DNA of 64,000 nucleotides, from positions 1,971,216-2,035,215 of the forward strand of contig NZ_KK073768.1 of NCBI RefSeq assembly GCF_000582685.1. Direction: 5' to 3'. This DNA comes from [Scytonema hofmanni] UTEX 2349. GTDB lineage: Bacteria > Cyanobacteriota > Cyanobacteriia > Cyanobacteriales > Nostocaceae. Within the stretch, counting starts at the first letter, position 1. Each line of letters begins with the position of its first letter. Below the pieces are notes generated by a model. The model saw only the letters and a program-made list of their open reading frames with translations. It made no database searches and was not told where the DNA came from. Below, piece by piece: positions 51,734 through 59,956 of the stretch. The position numbers and the translations under genes were made by a program.

Positions 51734-52270
51734 CTAATCCCCAATTAACTCCACGGCATCTCGTCCATCCCAATCTTGCAGGAAAACTTTGACTACTTCT
51801 TCTTTAGCAGTAGGTAGTTGCTTACCGATAAAATCAGGATGAATCGGTAACTCACGATGACCTCTGTCTACCAGCACAGCTAAACGAATCACTTCTGGTC
51901 TGCCATACTCTTGTATTGCATTCAAAGCAGCACGAATTGTCCGTCCTTTAAAAATTACATCATCGACAAGGACAACGGTTTTTCCTGTCAGGTCAATAGA
52001 AATATCACTTTTTGCTGGAGTTCGCAAGCCAATTTGGTCAAGGTCATCCCGATATAATGTAATATCCAATGCTCCTACTGACACGGATACGTTTTCGAGT
52101 ATCTCAATCTGACGTGCTAGCAATTCAGCTAACAATGCACCTCTAGAATAAATACCCAATAGTACTAAGTCGGATAAATCGCGTGTCCTTTCGACAATTT
52201 GAGAGGCAAGACGGGTTACGGTACGACGTATTTCTTCTGCTGAGAGAATTTCAACTACTTTGGCAGACAT
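51734..52270 (-). CDS. pyrR: PyrR, pyr regulator / uracil phosphoribosyltransferase
   Basis: A 178-residue PRTase-fold protein with the PRPP loop Val-Val-Leu-Val-Asp-Asp-Val-Ile-Phe-Lys-Gly-Arg-Thr, the N-terminal Ile-Leu-Ser-Ala-Glu-Glu-Ile-Arg-Arg-Thr and the family segment Ala-Val-Leu-Val-Asp-Arg-Gly-His-Arg-Glu-Leu-Pro. In Bacillus, PyrR binds pyr mRNA and also makes UMP from uracil. In cyanobacteria its regulatory role is uncertain, and no pyr operon is adjacent. ATG 52270 starts the conserved domain. Confidence 0.92.
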   Translation of the reverse strand: MSAKVVEILSAEEIRRTVTRLASQIVERTRDLSDLVLLGIYSRGALLAELLARQIEILENVSVSVGALDITLYRDDLDQIGLRTPAKSDISIDLTGKTVVLVDDVIFKGRTIRAALNAIQEYGRPEVIRLAVLVDRGHRELPIHPDFIGKQLPTAKEEVVKVFLQDWDGRDAVELIGD

Positions 52271-52343
52271 AATAATCATAAACAATACCCAGAGTTAGTG
52301 ATTATACCGTGTGTTAGAGGGAGTGGGGGTTTCACCAAAAGTA

Positions 52344-52420
52344 GACAAAAATGGACAGCCTTGTATTAAAGATCCGCAACACCAAACGAGTCACTCAGAA
52401 GAAGGCTGTCCATTTTTGTC
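52344..52420. mobile_element. 77-bp hairpin with 19-bp perfect inverted ends
   Basis: GACAAAAATGGACAGCCTT (52344-52362) and its exact complement (52402-52420) with 39 bp between. It is MITE-like or a strong hairpin in the pyrR-cobD intergenic region. No clear target duplication. Confidence 0.7.
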
Positions 52421-52502
52421 CTGGTTTAGCCCAAGGGAAGGAGGACAAGGGGGAGAGTTATTTTTATCTTGTGTTGTATGGGCAGCTCGACTATCTAGAT
52501 CA

Positions 52503-53471
52503 TTACCTTTTTAGGAGCAAAAAGAATAGGGATGTAGTTGAAAATAACCAGAGTAAAAAGCAATATCGAGTTAATTGCAAAGCTTTTTGGATATGAGTTG
52601 GTGCGATCGCATAAATGGCATCTCCTAGTAGTGGTTTATGTGAAGCTATACCGCGATACCAATTTGTACCTCCCATTTGCACACCCAAAATAGCAGCATA
52701 ACAGCATTCACTCCAACCCGAGTTAGGACTGGCATCTTTAATCGCATCTCGCTGACAAATTTGCCAAACATGCAATGGTTTACCTGATAAAAGCGCTAAT
52801 GTTATCACTGTTAACCGACAAGGAAGCCAAGTTAAACAATCTTCTAACCGCGCACTGAACCAGCCCAAATAAGTATAGGGAGAAGAGCGGTAGCCCACCA
52901 TTGAATCAAGTGTACTACTAGCTTTGTATGCTAGAGCTAGGGGTGCTGCCCCCACAAATGGCAAAAATGCTCCCACAATTGCATAAAAAAGAGGAGCCAT
53001 GACCCCATCGGTAGCATTTTCCGTAACTGTTTCCAGAACAGCTCGCAAAATTTCTGCTTCGGTAAGGTTTTCTGTATCTCGTCCTACATAATTACTTAAA
53101 ATAGACCGAGCATCTTGGATTTGTCCTGCACCTAAAGGTAGTAAAACTGCTTGTGCGGCTGTTTTTAAACTTCTCAAAGCAAAACAGCTGGCAAGAAGAA
53201 TACTTTCTAATATTATTCCCAATAGCGGATGCAGCCATCTCGCAGTTTGAATTGTGAAAACGCCAACAATGCCGCTACCTATTATGAGAATTGTGCCGAG
53301 TAAAATTCCCGCTATTCGCTGTGTTATGGAATTGTGACAAAATTGAAATGCGAATTTGCTCAAACGAGAAATTACCCATCCCATAACTTGCACTGGATGA
53401 GGAAAACCCCAAGGATCGCCGATTAAGTAATCTAAAGTGGCGGCAATGATTAAAATAACAAATGGTGTCAT
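52503..53471 (-). CDS. cobD: Adenosylcobinamide-phosphate synthase CobD/CbiB
   Basis: A 322-residue membrane enzyme of late (pseudo)cobalamin synthesis that attaches aminopropanol phosphate to adenosylcobyric acid. Segments: Asp-Tyr-Leu-Ile-Gly-Asp-Pro with His-Pro-Val-Gln-Val-Met-Gly at the N-terminus, Ser-Asn-Tyr-Val-Gly-Arg-Asp-Thr, Glu-Asn-Ala-Thr-Asp-Gly, Lys-Ala-Ser-Ser-Thr-Leu-Asp-Ser-Met-Val-Gly-Tyr, and Arg-Asp-Ala-Ile-Lys-Asp-Ala-Ser-Pro-Asn-Ser-Gly-Trp. About five hydrophobic segments. No other cob gene is nearby. Confidence 0.94.
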   Translation of the reverse strand: MTPFVILIIAATLDYLIGDPWGFPHPVQVMGWVISRLSKFAFQFCHNSITQRIAGILLGTILIIGSGIVGVFTIQTARWLHPLLGIILESILLASCFALRSLKTAAQAVLLPLGAGQIQDARSILSNYVGRDTENLTEAEILRAVLETVTENATDGVMAPLFYAIVGAFLPFVGAAPLALAYKASSTLDSMVGYRSSPYTYLGWFSARLEDCLTWLPCRLTVITLALLSGKPLHVWQICQRDAIKDASPNSGWSECCYAAILGVQMGGTNWYRGIASHKPLLGDAIYAIAPTHIQKALQLTRYCFLLWLFSTTSLFFLLLKR

Positions 53472-53479
53472 TGGTTAGG

Positions 53480-53572
53480 AATCAAAGGTCAACAGTCAAA
53501 AGTCAACAGTTAAGACTTTTGGACTATGGACTATGGACTATGGACTATTGACTATAAACTATGGACTATTGA
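53480..53572. repeat. Composite GTCAACAGT / GGACTAT heptad block
   Basis: AAAGTCAACAGT units followed by five GGACTAT-type heptads. The reverse complement of the same two-part block, in the same order, lies at 54872-54966. It sits at the 3' end of the Rrf2 gene. Confidence 0.9.
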
Positions 53573-54016
53573 CTAAACAATAAAACTAGCTTCTTCCCCT
53601 TGAGCTGCTTGCCAACTACGAGCATCATAATAGAGGTCTGCTAGGGTAATACTATATAAAGCTTGTTTAAGTTTTTGTTGTAATCTGTGCCATAAAGTAT
53701 ATGTTACCCAATCTTCTGCAAGTGTAGTTTTGATGTCAGAATGAGGTAATTGGGTAATGTTTTCACCGACAGCTTCTAAAATTTGTCCTACAGAGATTAG
53801 TTCTGGCGATCGCGCTAATTGATATCCACCAACGCTGCCGCGAATTGATTTTACCAAGCCTGCACGACGCATTTCTATGAGTAATTTTTCTAAATAAGGA
53901 GCGGGAATATCTTGACGGTTGGCGATCGCTCTGACAGATACAGGACTATATCCTGTCTGTAAACTCAAATCTAGCAATGCTTTTACACTATAGTGTCCTT
54001 TGGTCGTTAGTTTCAT
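53573..54016 (-). CDS. Rrf2 family transcriptional regulator without cysteines
   Basis: A 147-residue winged-helix regulator: Met-Lys-Leu-Thr-Thr-Lys-Gly-His-Tyr at the start, a helix-turn-helix with Val-Arg-Ala-Ile-Ala-Asn-Arg-Gln-Asp-Ile-Pro, and the wing Gly-Ser-Val-Gly-Gly-Tyr-Gln-Leu. Iron-sulfur Rrf2 members such as IscR use three Cys in the dimerisation loop; this protein has no Cys at all, so it cannot bind a cluster that way. Its targets are unknown. It is divergent from abrB1 across a 434-bp region. Confidence 0.88.
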   Translation of the reverse strand: MKLTTKGHYSVKALLDLSLQTGYSPVSVRAIANRQDIPAPYLEKLLIEMRRAGLVKSIRGSVGGYQLARSPELISVGQILEAVGENITQLPHSDIKTTLAEDWVTYTLWHRLQQKLKQALYSITLADLYYDARSWQAAQGEEASFIV

Positions 54017-54450
54017 TCAGCAACGCCTTTATAAGCTTGTAAGTTGTTGGTTATTTAAGTTAGATTACAGCCACGCTCCTACTAACGACTAACCACCAAA
54101 CACTAGCTGTTGACACGCAAATCGGTTTTGCTTATCATTCTGCGTCTCAATTATCGCGTTCTGGCAACTGAACAACTTGCCAATCACAACGGAGGCAAGG
54201 AGACTTCAACAAATATAGTGTAGCAGTGTTTCACAAACTATAGATATATCGATAACAATCTTCTTTAAGATATATTGCCCTGGAAAATATTGAATAAATC
54301 GTAAAAATTCTGTCGATTGGTGTAATATACTTGGCTAGGCTGAGATAAAAACTAAATAATTCCCACTCATGATTTTGAGCGTGGGAGCTATTTGTCAGCT
54401 AAAATAAAATCGATTCAAAAAATTCAACCATTCATTTTCGATCTAAGTTG
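54017..54450. promoter_or_regulatory. Divergent promoter region of the Rrf2 and abrB1 genes
   Basis: A 434-bp region. TTGACACG (54112) with downstream TATCATTCT may be a promoter. GGAGGCAAGGAG (54190) is a purine-rich site with no gene after it. TCCCAC...GTGGGA (54361-54386) is a hairpin in the abrB1 leader. Confidence 0.4.
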
Positions 54451-54867
54451 ATGGCTAAACAGAAAAAAATTGAACCCCTAGTCGGTGAAGATCTGCTCCA
54501 TAAAGTCAAAGAGCTAGAAAACGTTAGCAAGGAAGACAAAGCTAAGAAGTGTGGCTACTATACCATTACAAAAAACGGTATAGAGCGCGTCAACATGATG
54601 AAGTTCTTAAATGCCCTAATTGATGCTGAAGGCATTCAGTTGGACAGCGCTCCCAGTGCCAATGGGCGTGGTGGACGCAGTGCTAGTTATAGAATTAGCG
54701 TGCAGTCAAATGGTAACTTGCTGATAGGATCGGCGTACACAAAACAGATGGGTCTGAAAGCCGGAGATGAGTTTCTAATTACTTTAGGCAAAAAGCACAT
54801 TCGTCTGCGACAGGTAGACGCAGACGAAAAAGAAGGTGCTGATGTACTCGAAGAAGCTACAGCTTAA
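54451..54867 (+). CDS. abrB1: cyAbrB1-type transcriptional regulator (CalA-like)
   Basis: A 138-residue cyanobacterial AbrB protein. The N-terminal region has Lys-Cys-Gly-Tyr-Tyr-Thr-Ile-Thr-Lys-Asn-Gly and Arg-Val-Asn-Met-Met-Lys-Phe; the DNA-binding AbrB fold is at the C-terminal side (Tyr-Arg-Ile-Ser-Val-Gln-Ser-Asn-Gly-Asn, Gly-Asp-Glu-Phe). The sequence is closer to the cyAbrB1/CalA branch than to cyAbrB2. These proteins are abundant, often essential, global regulators of carbon/nitrogen genes, and in Anabaena CalA affects hydrogenase and heterocyst genes. ATG 54451 is chosen over the TTG three bases earlier. Confidence 0.9.
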   Translation: MAKQKKIEPLVGEDLLHKVKELENVSKEDKAKKCGYYTITKNGIERVNMMKFLNALIDAEGIQLDSAPSANGRGGRSASYRISVQSNGNLLIGSAYTKQMGLKAGDEFLITLGKKHIRLRQVDADEKEGADVLEEATA

Positions 54868-54871
54868 TAAC

Positions 54872-54966
54872 TAGTCTATAGTCCATAGTCTATAGTCCAT
54901 AGTCCATAGTCCATAGTCCAAAATTCTTAACTGTTGACTTTTGACTTTTGACTGTTGACTTTTGGC
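54872..54966. repeat. Composite AGTCCAT / GTTGACTTTT heptad block
   Basis: Eight AGTCTAT/AGTCCAT heptads then TGTTGAC/TTTTGAC heptads, at the abrB1 3' end. It is the reverse complement of the block at 53480-53572. Confidence 0.9.
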
Positions 54967-54972
54967 TATTGA

Positions 54973-56871
54973 CTACTGACGAATAGCTAGACCAGTTTTT
55001 TGGATTACTGGCAAATAGTAGTGAATTGCTTTGCGTGTTACTGCTAAATTGCAGGTTAAAGCAATTTGCTCTTTTTGTAATAAACCTAAAATGCGCTCGT
55101 GGTTGTCTCGTGCTACCACGGGTAGCTGTTGCAAACCTCGAACAGACATGCGGTCTAAAGCCTCAGATAAGGGTTCATCCCAGTAACCATAAACAATTTC
55201 TGTACTACAAATTTCCATGACGCTTTGATTGGATATTTGTGCTTGTATTTCGCTCTGTGGATTTGGATATTCCCAAACAGAAAGGGCACGGTTAATATCT
55301 TCTAAGGAAAGGATACCCACTAATCGCTCTGCCTCATCAATTACTAAAGCACTGGAAGCGCGATCGCGTGTCATTTCCAAAGCTGCCTCTAACACCTTCA
55401 TGGTTGCCGGCAGCTTTTTTGGAGATGAAAGCATAGCATCTTCTACCAAAATTGAAGAGAGAATTTCTACTTTTTCATCTTTTAATTCCGCCAGACCGAT
55501 TTGCTGTAATTTTGAGTTAGAGTTAAAAGTTGGCTTCATCCGCTCCACCAGCCAAAAACTCAAACCCACCGCTGCCATCAACGGTAAAACAATCCGATAG
55601 TCTCGTGTTAATTCAAACAATAATAAAATTGATGTTAACGGGGCTCTGACACTTGCAGCCAAAACCGCCGCCATTCCCACCATCGCGTAAGCTGGGGGAG
55701 CAGCCATTTGTGCGGCGATTCCCGGAATTACCAAAGCCAAAATTTTGGCGTAAGCGCTTCCAAAAGAAGCACCTAAAAACATTGCTGGTGCAAACACACC
55801 ACCAACAAAACCACTACCAGAACTAATTGCTGTCATTAGCAGCTTGACTATTAGCAGTACAACCAAAAGCGAAAGCGAAAACTTCACATCTTGAAGCATC
55901 GCTTCCACAGTTCCATAACCGATACCCAAAATTTGGGGCAATTTTAAAGATACAGCACCTACTATTGCACCGCCAATAATTGGATGAATTGGCTGAGGAA
56001 TTCGTCCCAAAAATTCAAAACCGGGAACTTTCCCCGCAAAACAGGCTTTTGCCAAACGAATTGACTGGGTATAAGTCAAAGAAACTAAACTTGCTCCCAA
56101 ACCCAAGCCAAGATAAAGCGGTAATTCCAGCGGACTGATGACTTGATAAACAGGTAAATCAAAAGCGGGTTGTGTTCCCAAACCGATTTGAGCAACCAAC
56201 CCCGATACCACCGCTGCTAACAGCACCACACTGACGGCAGAACTAGCAAAAGATGTCGCACCTAATACCACCTCTAAAGCAAAAAATACACCAGCGATCG
56301 GCGCATTGAAGCCCGCAGCAAAGCCAGCCGCAGCCCCAGCACCCAAAAGCAAGCGCTGTCGCTCTTGAGATACTTTCATCACTTGAGACATCAACATACC
56401 CAAATTTGCGCCAACTTCCACACTCGGTCCTTCGGGTCCGAGAGAAGCACCACTTCCTAAAGAAACAGAAGCTGCTAACATCTTGGTTACTGGTCGTAGT
56501 TGTCCCGTGATTTCTGTTCCTTGGGAGGCGATGAGAGTTGAAAGCCCAGGTCCAAAATCTTGAGTGCGCCAGCGCATAAAGCCGACAATTAAGCCCCCAA
56601 GAATCGGCACACAGGCTAAAGTCCAAGAACCCCAATGAGCGATCGCTCCCATGAAATTTTCTAGCATCAAGCGGTGAATTAGCTCAATCAAATAGTGAAA
56701 CGTGACGACACCCATACCCGTGCCGCCACCAATTAGCACCGCTAAAAAAAGCACAACAATTTCTGGAGATGGTTGAAAACGATTAACTAAGCGAGTTAAA
56801 AGCAGGGAAAAAGTAGGGAAGGCAGGTTGTTCAGTTACCTTCCTAAGTTCGGCAGGAGGCAGGAGAGTCAT
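54973..56871 (-). CDS. ClC-type chloride channel/transporter with CBS domains
   Basis: A 632-residue membrane protein. The ClC core (about 30-455) has the selectivity motifs Gly-Ser-Gly-Ala-Ser-Leu-Gly-Pro-Glu-Gly-Pro-Ser (gating Glu), Gly-Phe-Asn-Ala-Pro-Ile-Ala-Gly-Val-Phe-Phe-Ala-Leu-Glu, and Gly-Gly-Val-Phe-Ala-Pro-Ala-Met-Phe. The C-terminus (about 475-610) is a CBS pair that may sense adenine nucleotides. Whether it is a channel or a chloride/proton antiporter cannot be decided without the second Glu position. It is a single gene. Confidence 0.9.
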   Translation of the reverse strand: MTLLPPAELRKVTEQPAFPTFSLLLTRLVNRFQPSPEIVVLFLAVLIGGGTGMGVVTFHYLIELIHRLMLENFMGAIAHWGSWTLACVPILGGLIVGFMRWRTQDFGPGLSTLIASQGTEITGQLRPVTKMLAASVSLGSGASLGPEGPSVEVGANLGMLMSQVMKVSQERQRLLLGAGAAAGFAAGFNAPIAGVFFALEVVLGATSFASSAVSVVLLAAVVSGLVAQIGLGTQPAFDLPVYQVISPLELPLYLGLGLGASLVSLTYTQSIRLAKACFAGKVPGFEFLGRIPQPIHPIIGGAIVGAVSLKLPQILGIGYGTVEAMLQDVKFSLSLLVVLLIVKLLMTAISSGSGFVGGVFAPAMFLGASFGSAYAKILALVIPGIAAQMAAPPAYAMVGMAAVLAASVRAPLTSILLLFELTRDYRIVLPLMAAVGLSFWLVERMKPTFNSNSKLQQIGLAELKDEKVEILSSILVEDAMLSSPKKLPATMKVLEAALEMTRDRASSALVIDEAERLVGILSLEDINRALSVWEYPNPQSEIQAQISNQSVMEICSTEIVYGYWDEPLSEALDRMSVRGLQQLPVVARDNHERILGLLQKEQIALTCNLAVTRKAIHYYLPVIQKTGLAIRQ

Positions 56872-57549
56872 TGATGGGCGGGGTAAATGTAAGAAAAAAA
56901 TTAAATTTTTATGTCTTAATTCTTATTGTGAAGCATGATTTAGCATCTAGACAAGTAAAGAGTTTATGTGTTAATTATTTAGCTTTTTTGCTTGTTTTAC
57001 AAAGCTTTCGTAAAACTTGCCACTTCTTCATACTTTTATAGGGATAATGGTTAAATGGGAGAGAATTAATAGTCAATGGTGAGCGGTAAAGTGCTTTTTT
57101 AGCGCAGACTCTATTCTCAGAAGTGCGAAAATACAGTGCGATTCAGCTCACAGACACACACCCACGCATAGCAGCAACTTCTAACAGTCATAACTACTCA
57201 AATGTAGCTATACTCATGTTGCAGCCAGAAGTTTCGAGCGACAACTGCTCAAAACTTCGGAACTTAAGCCATGCTTAATCAAAAAGAGGGGTAAAGGGAA
57301 AAGGAAAAAAGGGACTCATGGGAAAAGGGGAAGAGTATCTTCACTCACTTATCGACTGATTTTAAATAACTCCATCCTTTTAACCTTTTCCCCCTCTTCC
57401 GTTAAGATAAGCGTCCCCCTTGTCGGATAAATATTTGATGTGTGATTCATGACTTATGTCAAAGCACACTCAGTAATTGTCGAGGGCGTTCGGAAATTGA
57501 ATATAGTTATTGTTATAGAGCGAGTGAGTGGACTAAGCGGACAAGGTAG
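56872..57549. other. 678-bp intergenic region
   Basis: No gene seen. At about 57288-57404 is the third copy of the purine-core-pyrimidine element (ATCGACTGATTTTAAATAAC core), best matched to the one at 2998-3116. CGAAGTTTTGAGCAGTTGTC-type inverted pieces lie near 57230-57262. Confidence 0.5.
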
Positions 57550-57921
57550 ATGAATACACACACCTTTGATAATCATTATGTTACTTGCCCAATTTGCCGG
57601 AGAAATGCAACCCCAAAGCCAGTTAAGACGTGCATCGGCTTATTTACCTGTCCGTATTGTCAGGAACGCCTAGTAGTTTCTCAAAGCGGTCACTACGTCC
57701 GCGATCCGTTTATCTTGAGACAGCTGATAATCTCATCATCGCTACGTCGTCAAAGTAGTCCTTTAGCTAGGATTATACGAGATTTTATCGTCCTCAAGCG
57801 TCCTTTGCTAGCTTTAGCTGTAGTAAGTGCTATTCTTTTAGGGATGATTGGTATCACTCAGCAAAAAACTGACCATCACCCAAGTCTTCCAGGAACGGAG
57901 AAGGTGGAAAATAGGGACTAG
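57550..57921 (+). CDS. Zinc-ribbon protein with one transmembrane helix
   Basis: A 123-residue protein: N-terminal zinc ribbon (Cys-Pro-Ile-Cys, then Cys-Pro-Tyr-Cys, about residues 13-37), a basic middle, one hydrophobic helix (about 83-102) and a short tail. I do not recognise the family; it probably is a membrane-tethered small protein. Its stop codon abuts a GGGGCAT heptad array. Confidence 0.6.
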   Translation: MNTHTFDNHYVTCPICRRNATPKPVKTCIGLFTCPYCQERLVVSQSGHYVRDPFILRQLIISSSLRRQSSPLARIIRDFIVLKRPLLALAVVSAILLGMIGITQQKTDHHPSLPGTEKVENRD

Positions 57922-57976
57922 GGCATGGGGCATGGGGCATGGGGCATGGGGCATGGGGCATTGGGCATGGGGCATG
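57922..57976. repeat. GGGGCAT heptad array
   Basis: About eight copies immediately after the zinc-ribbon gene. Complementary TGCCCAT array at 58023-58079. Confidence 0.95.
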
Positions 57977-58022
57977 GAAAGAATTGTATTAGAACGCGCA
58001 TCACTATCTTGAGCTTCTTTAT

Positions 58023-58079
58023 TCCCCATTGCCCAATGCCCAATGCCCATTGCCCATTGCCCATTGCCCATTGCCCAAT
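58023..58079. repeat. TGCCCAT / TGCCCAA heptad array
   Basis: About eight copies ending at the stop codon of the convergent glycosyltransferase gene; inverted partner of 57922-57976. Confidence 0.95.
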
Positions 58080-59693
58080 TCAATATGTGTCTTTTGTAAT
58101 CAGTGTGAAGCCTTGGGTTTCGTCAATTCGCTTCACTGATTCTAAATGGAGATTTTTCAGAGCAGATGCATCGAGTAGAAAGTAGGGTTGCTCGTTGTAT
58201 TGCCAATAATATTTTAGTTCAGCACCAGAAGCGGGAATAATGTTGCGATCGCTATAAAAATTCAATGACGGGCGATTATACGGAAAAGATGTATAAATCT
58301 TTCTGACTGTAGGTTTTGCCCGCTGAATCATCACAGCAACTGGTTTAACAGGATAAGCTTCTTCTAATTCCCAAACCCAATAGTTTGATTTCATCAACAG
58401 CAGCAGGGAAATATAACTTCCCCAAAACAAAATTTTCAGGAATTGTCCGTCACCTCGCTCTGCTAATATAGCTGAAGCAGCCATAGTTACAGCTACAGCA
58501 GCAAAAATCATCTGTAAGTCAGATTTACCTGTTGTGCCCCAACTGTAATAAATGCTGCCAGCAGAAGCGACTACAGCTAGTAGTGAAAAACTAGCTATCC
58601 AAGCGCGGGGATAAGATGACTGTAAAGATGGATTTTCTGTTTCTGCCAGCAACGCACCAAAAGCTAAGGCTAAACTGGGGTAAATCGGAAAGACGTACCA
58701 AGGTAATTTAGTTCCCATTAGCGAAATAGCTAGCAGGTAAACACCACTCCAGACCAGCACGAGTTTTGCCCAGCTAAGATTGCGATTTTCCCAAATTAAG
58801 CGTAACGCTTGCGGCAAAAACATCAACCAGGGCCATGCGTACTTGAAAATTTCTAACAGATAGTACCAGGGTGGTCCAGAATGATTCTCAACATTTGTGT
58901 TAATGCGGTTGAGGGATTGACCCATGATACCAATGCGGGCAAAACTTTCACCATAATGTATCCACTGGGAACCAGACCAGAAAACAATGGGTATACTGCC
59001 AATGATGATGGCTATCCACATATACCAACTACTGAGAAGTCGTGGGGTATCCCACAGAAGAAATATAAAGGCGATCGCTCCTAATAATATGCCTAACATA
59101 CCTTTAGTTAGACAAATTAAGCCAAAACCGATGCCGATACCCAGACAGTATCGCAAATCTCGACGCGATCGCAATACACACAACATCATCAGCATAAAAA
59201 AGCAGATTACCGCACCATCTAACATCGCCAAGCGTCCATGACGCACTACCGGCAACATCGTTAGATAAATCAAAGCACTGTAAATCGCTGCCCAACGTTG
59301 GCGAAATATCTCTCTACCAATGCAATACAACAAAGGTACAGAAATAGCTGTTAACATTGCTCCTGGTAAGCGCGTAGTCCACTCATTTACGCCCAACAGC
59401 GAATAAGTCCAGGCAATCAGCAAATGCATCAGCGGGGGCTTATTGTGATATGGTACACCTCCTAGCATCGGGTAAAGCCAACGCATTGAACCAGCCGGCG
59501 CACGCCAAATTTCACGGGCAACTTGTGCCACGGTACCTTCATCCCAATCTCGCAGTGGCAATTCCCCAAGATTTATGCTAAAGAGTAACACCGCTGCGAA
59601 CAACAGCACTATTACCCATCCCCAATCAATCCTTTTCTCAACCACGCGATATTTTTTTTCTAGACGAGTCCAAGTAAAGCTTCCTTCTTGCAT
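58080..59693 (-). CDS. ArnT-like glycosyltransferase (GT39/GT83 class)
   Basis: A 537-residue membrane glycosyltransferase that should transfer sugar from a polyprenyl-phosphate donor on the periplasmic face. The N-terminal loop motif Arg-Asp-Trp-Asp-Glu-Gly-Thr-Val-Ala-Gln-Val-Ala-Arg-Glu holds the catalytic acidic pair, and His-Asn-Lys-Pro-Pro-Leu follows. About 10-11 hydrophobic segments and a C-terminal soluble domain of about 100 residues (after about residue 440). The acceptor, lipid or protein, is unknown. It is a single gene; its stop codon borders a heptad array. Confidence 0.86.
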   Translation of the reverse strand: MQEGSFTWTRLEKKYRVVEKRIDWGWVIVLLFAAVLLFSINLGELPLRDWDEGTVAQVAREIWRAPAGSMRWLYPMLGGVPYHNKPPLMHLLIAWTYSLLGVNEWTTRLPGAMLTAISVPLLYCIGREIFRQRWAAIYSALIYLTMLPVVRHGRLAMLDGAVICFFMLMMLCVLRSRRDLRYCLGIGIGFGLICLTKGMLGILLGAIAFIFLLWDTPRLLSSWYMWIAIIIGSIPIVFWSGSQWIHYGESFARIGIMGQSLNRINTNVENHSGPPWYYLLEIFKYAWPWLMFLPQALRLIWENRNLSWAKLVLVWSGVYLLAISLMGTKLPWYVFPIYPSLALAFGALLAETENPSLQSSYPRAWIASFSLLAVVASAGSIYYSWGTTGKSDLQMIFAAVAVTMAASAILAERGDGQFLKILFWGSYISLLLLMKSNYWVWELEEAYPVKPVAVMIQRAKPTVRKIYTSFPYNRPSLNFYSDRNIIPASGAELKYYWQYNEQPYFLLDASALKNLHLESVKRIDETQGFTLITKDTY

Positions 59694-59956
59694 AATCTAG
59701 GATAATCATTTGAAAAGCACACTTTGATTACACTCCAGACGTTTTGGAGTCTTCAATGTTGCCACAGGACTTAACAAGCACAGGAGATGAAGAATTCCTA
59801 AATTTAAAATTAGCTCATATTTGCGCGATCGCGAATAATCTTTTTTAATAATTTATTCTCAGATTTTTTTAAAATTATTTAACAAATATTTGCCGGAAAA
59901 AACTGATACACATAATACAATACACAATATTCTACCGAAGAATGGAGAGTCTATCA
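59694..59956. promoter_or_regulatory. Divergent intergenic region
   Basis: AT-rich, with no gene. GGAGAG at 59944-59949, 7 nt before ATG 59957, is the ribosome-binding site that decides the start of the next gene. Confidence 0.5.

Noticed and set aside
52271..52502. Cobalamin riboswitch controlling cobD
   Set aside because: This region lies downstream, not upstream, of cobD, and no B12-box-like GCCACTG was seen; the hairpin is a simple perfect inverted repeat.
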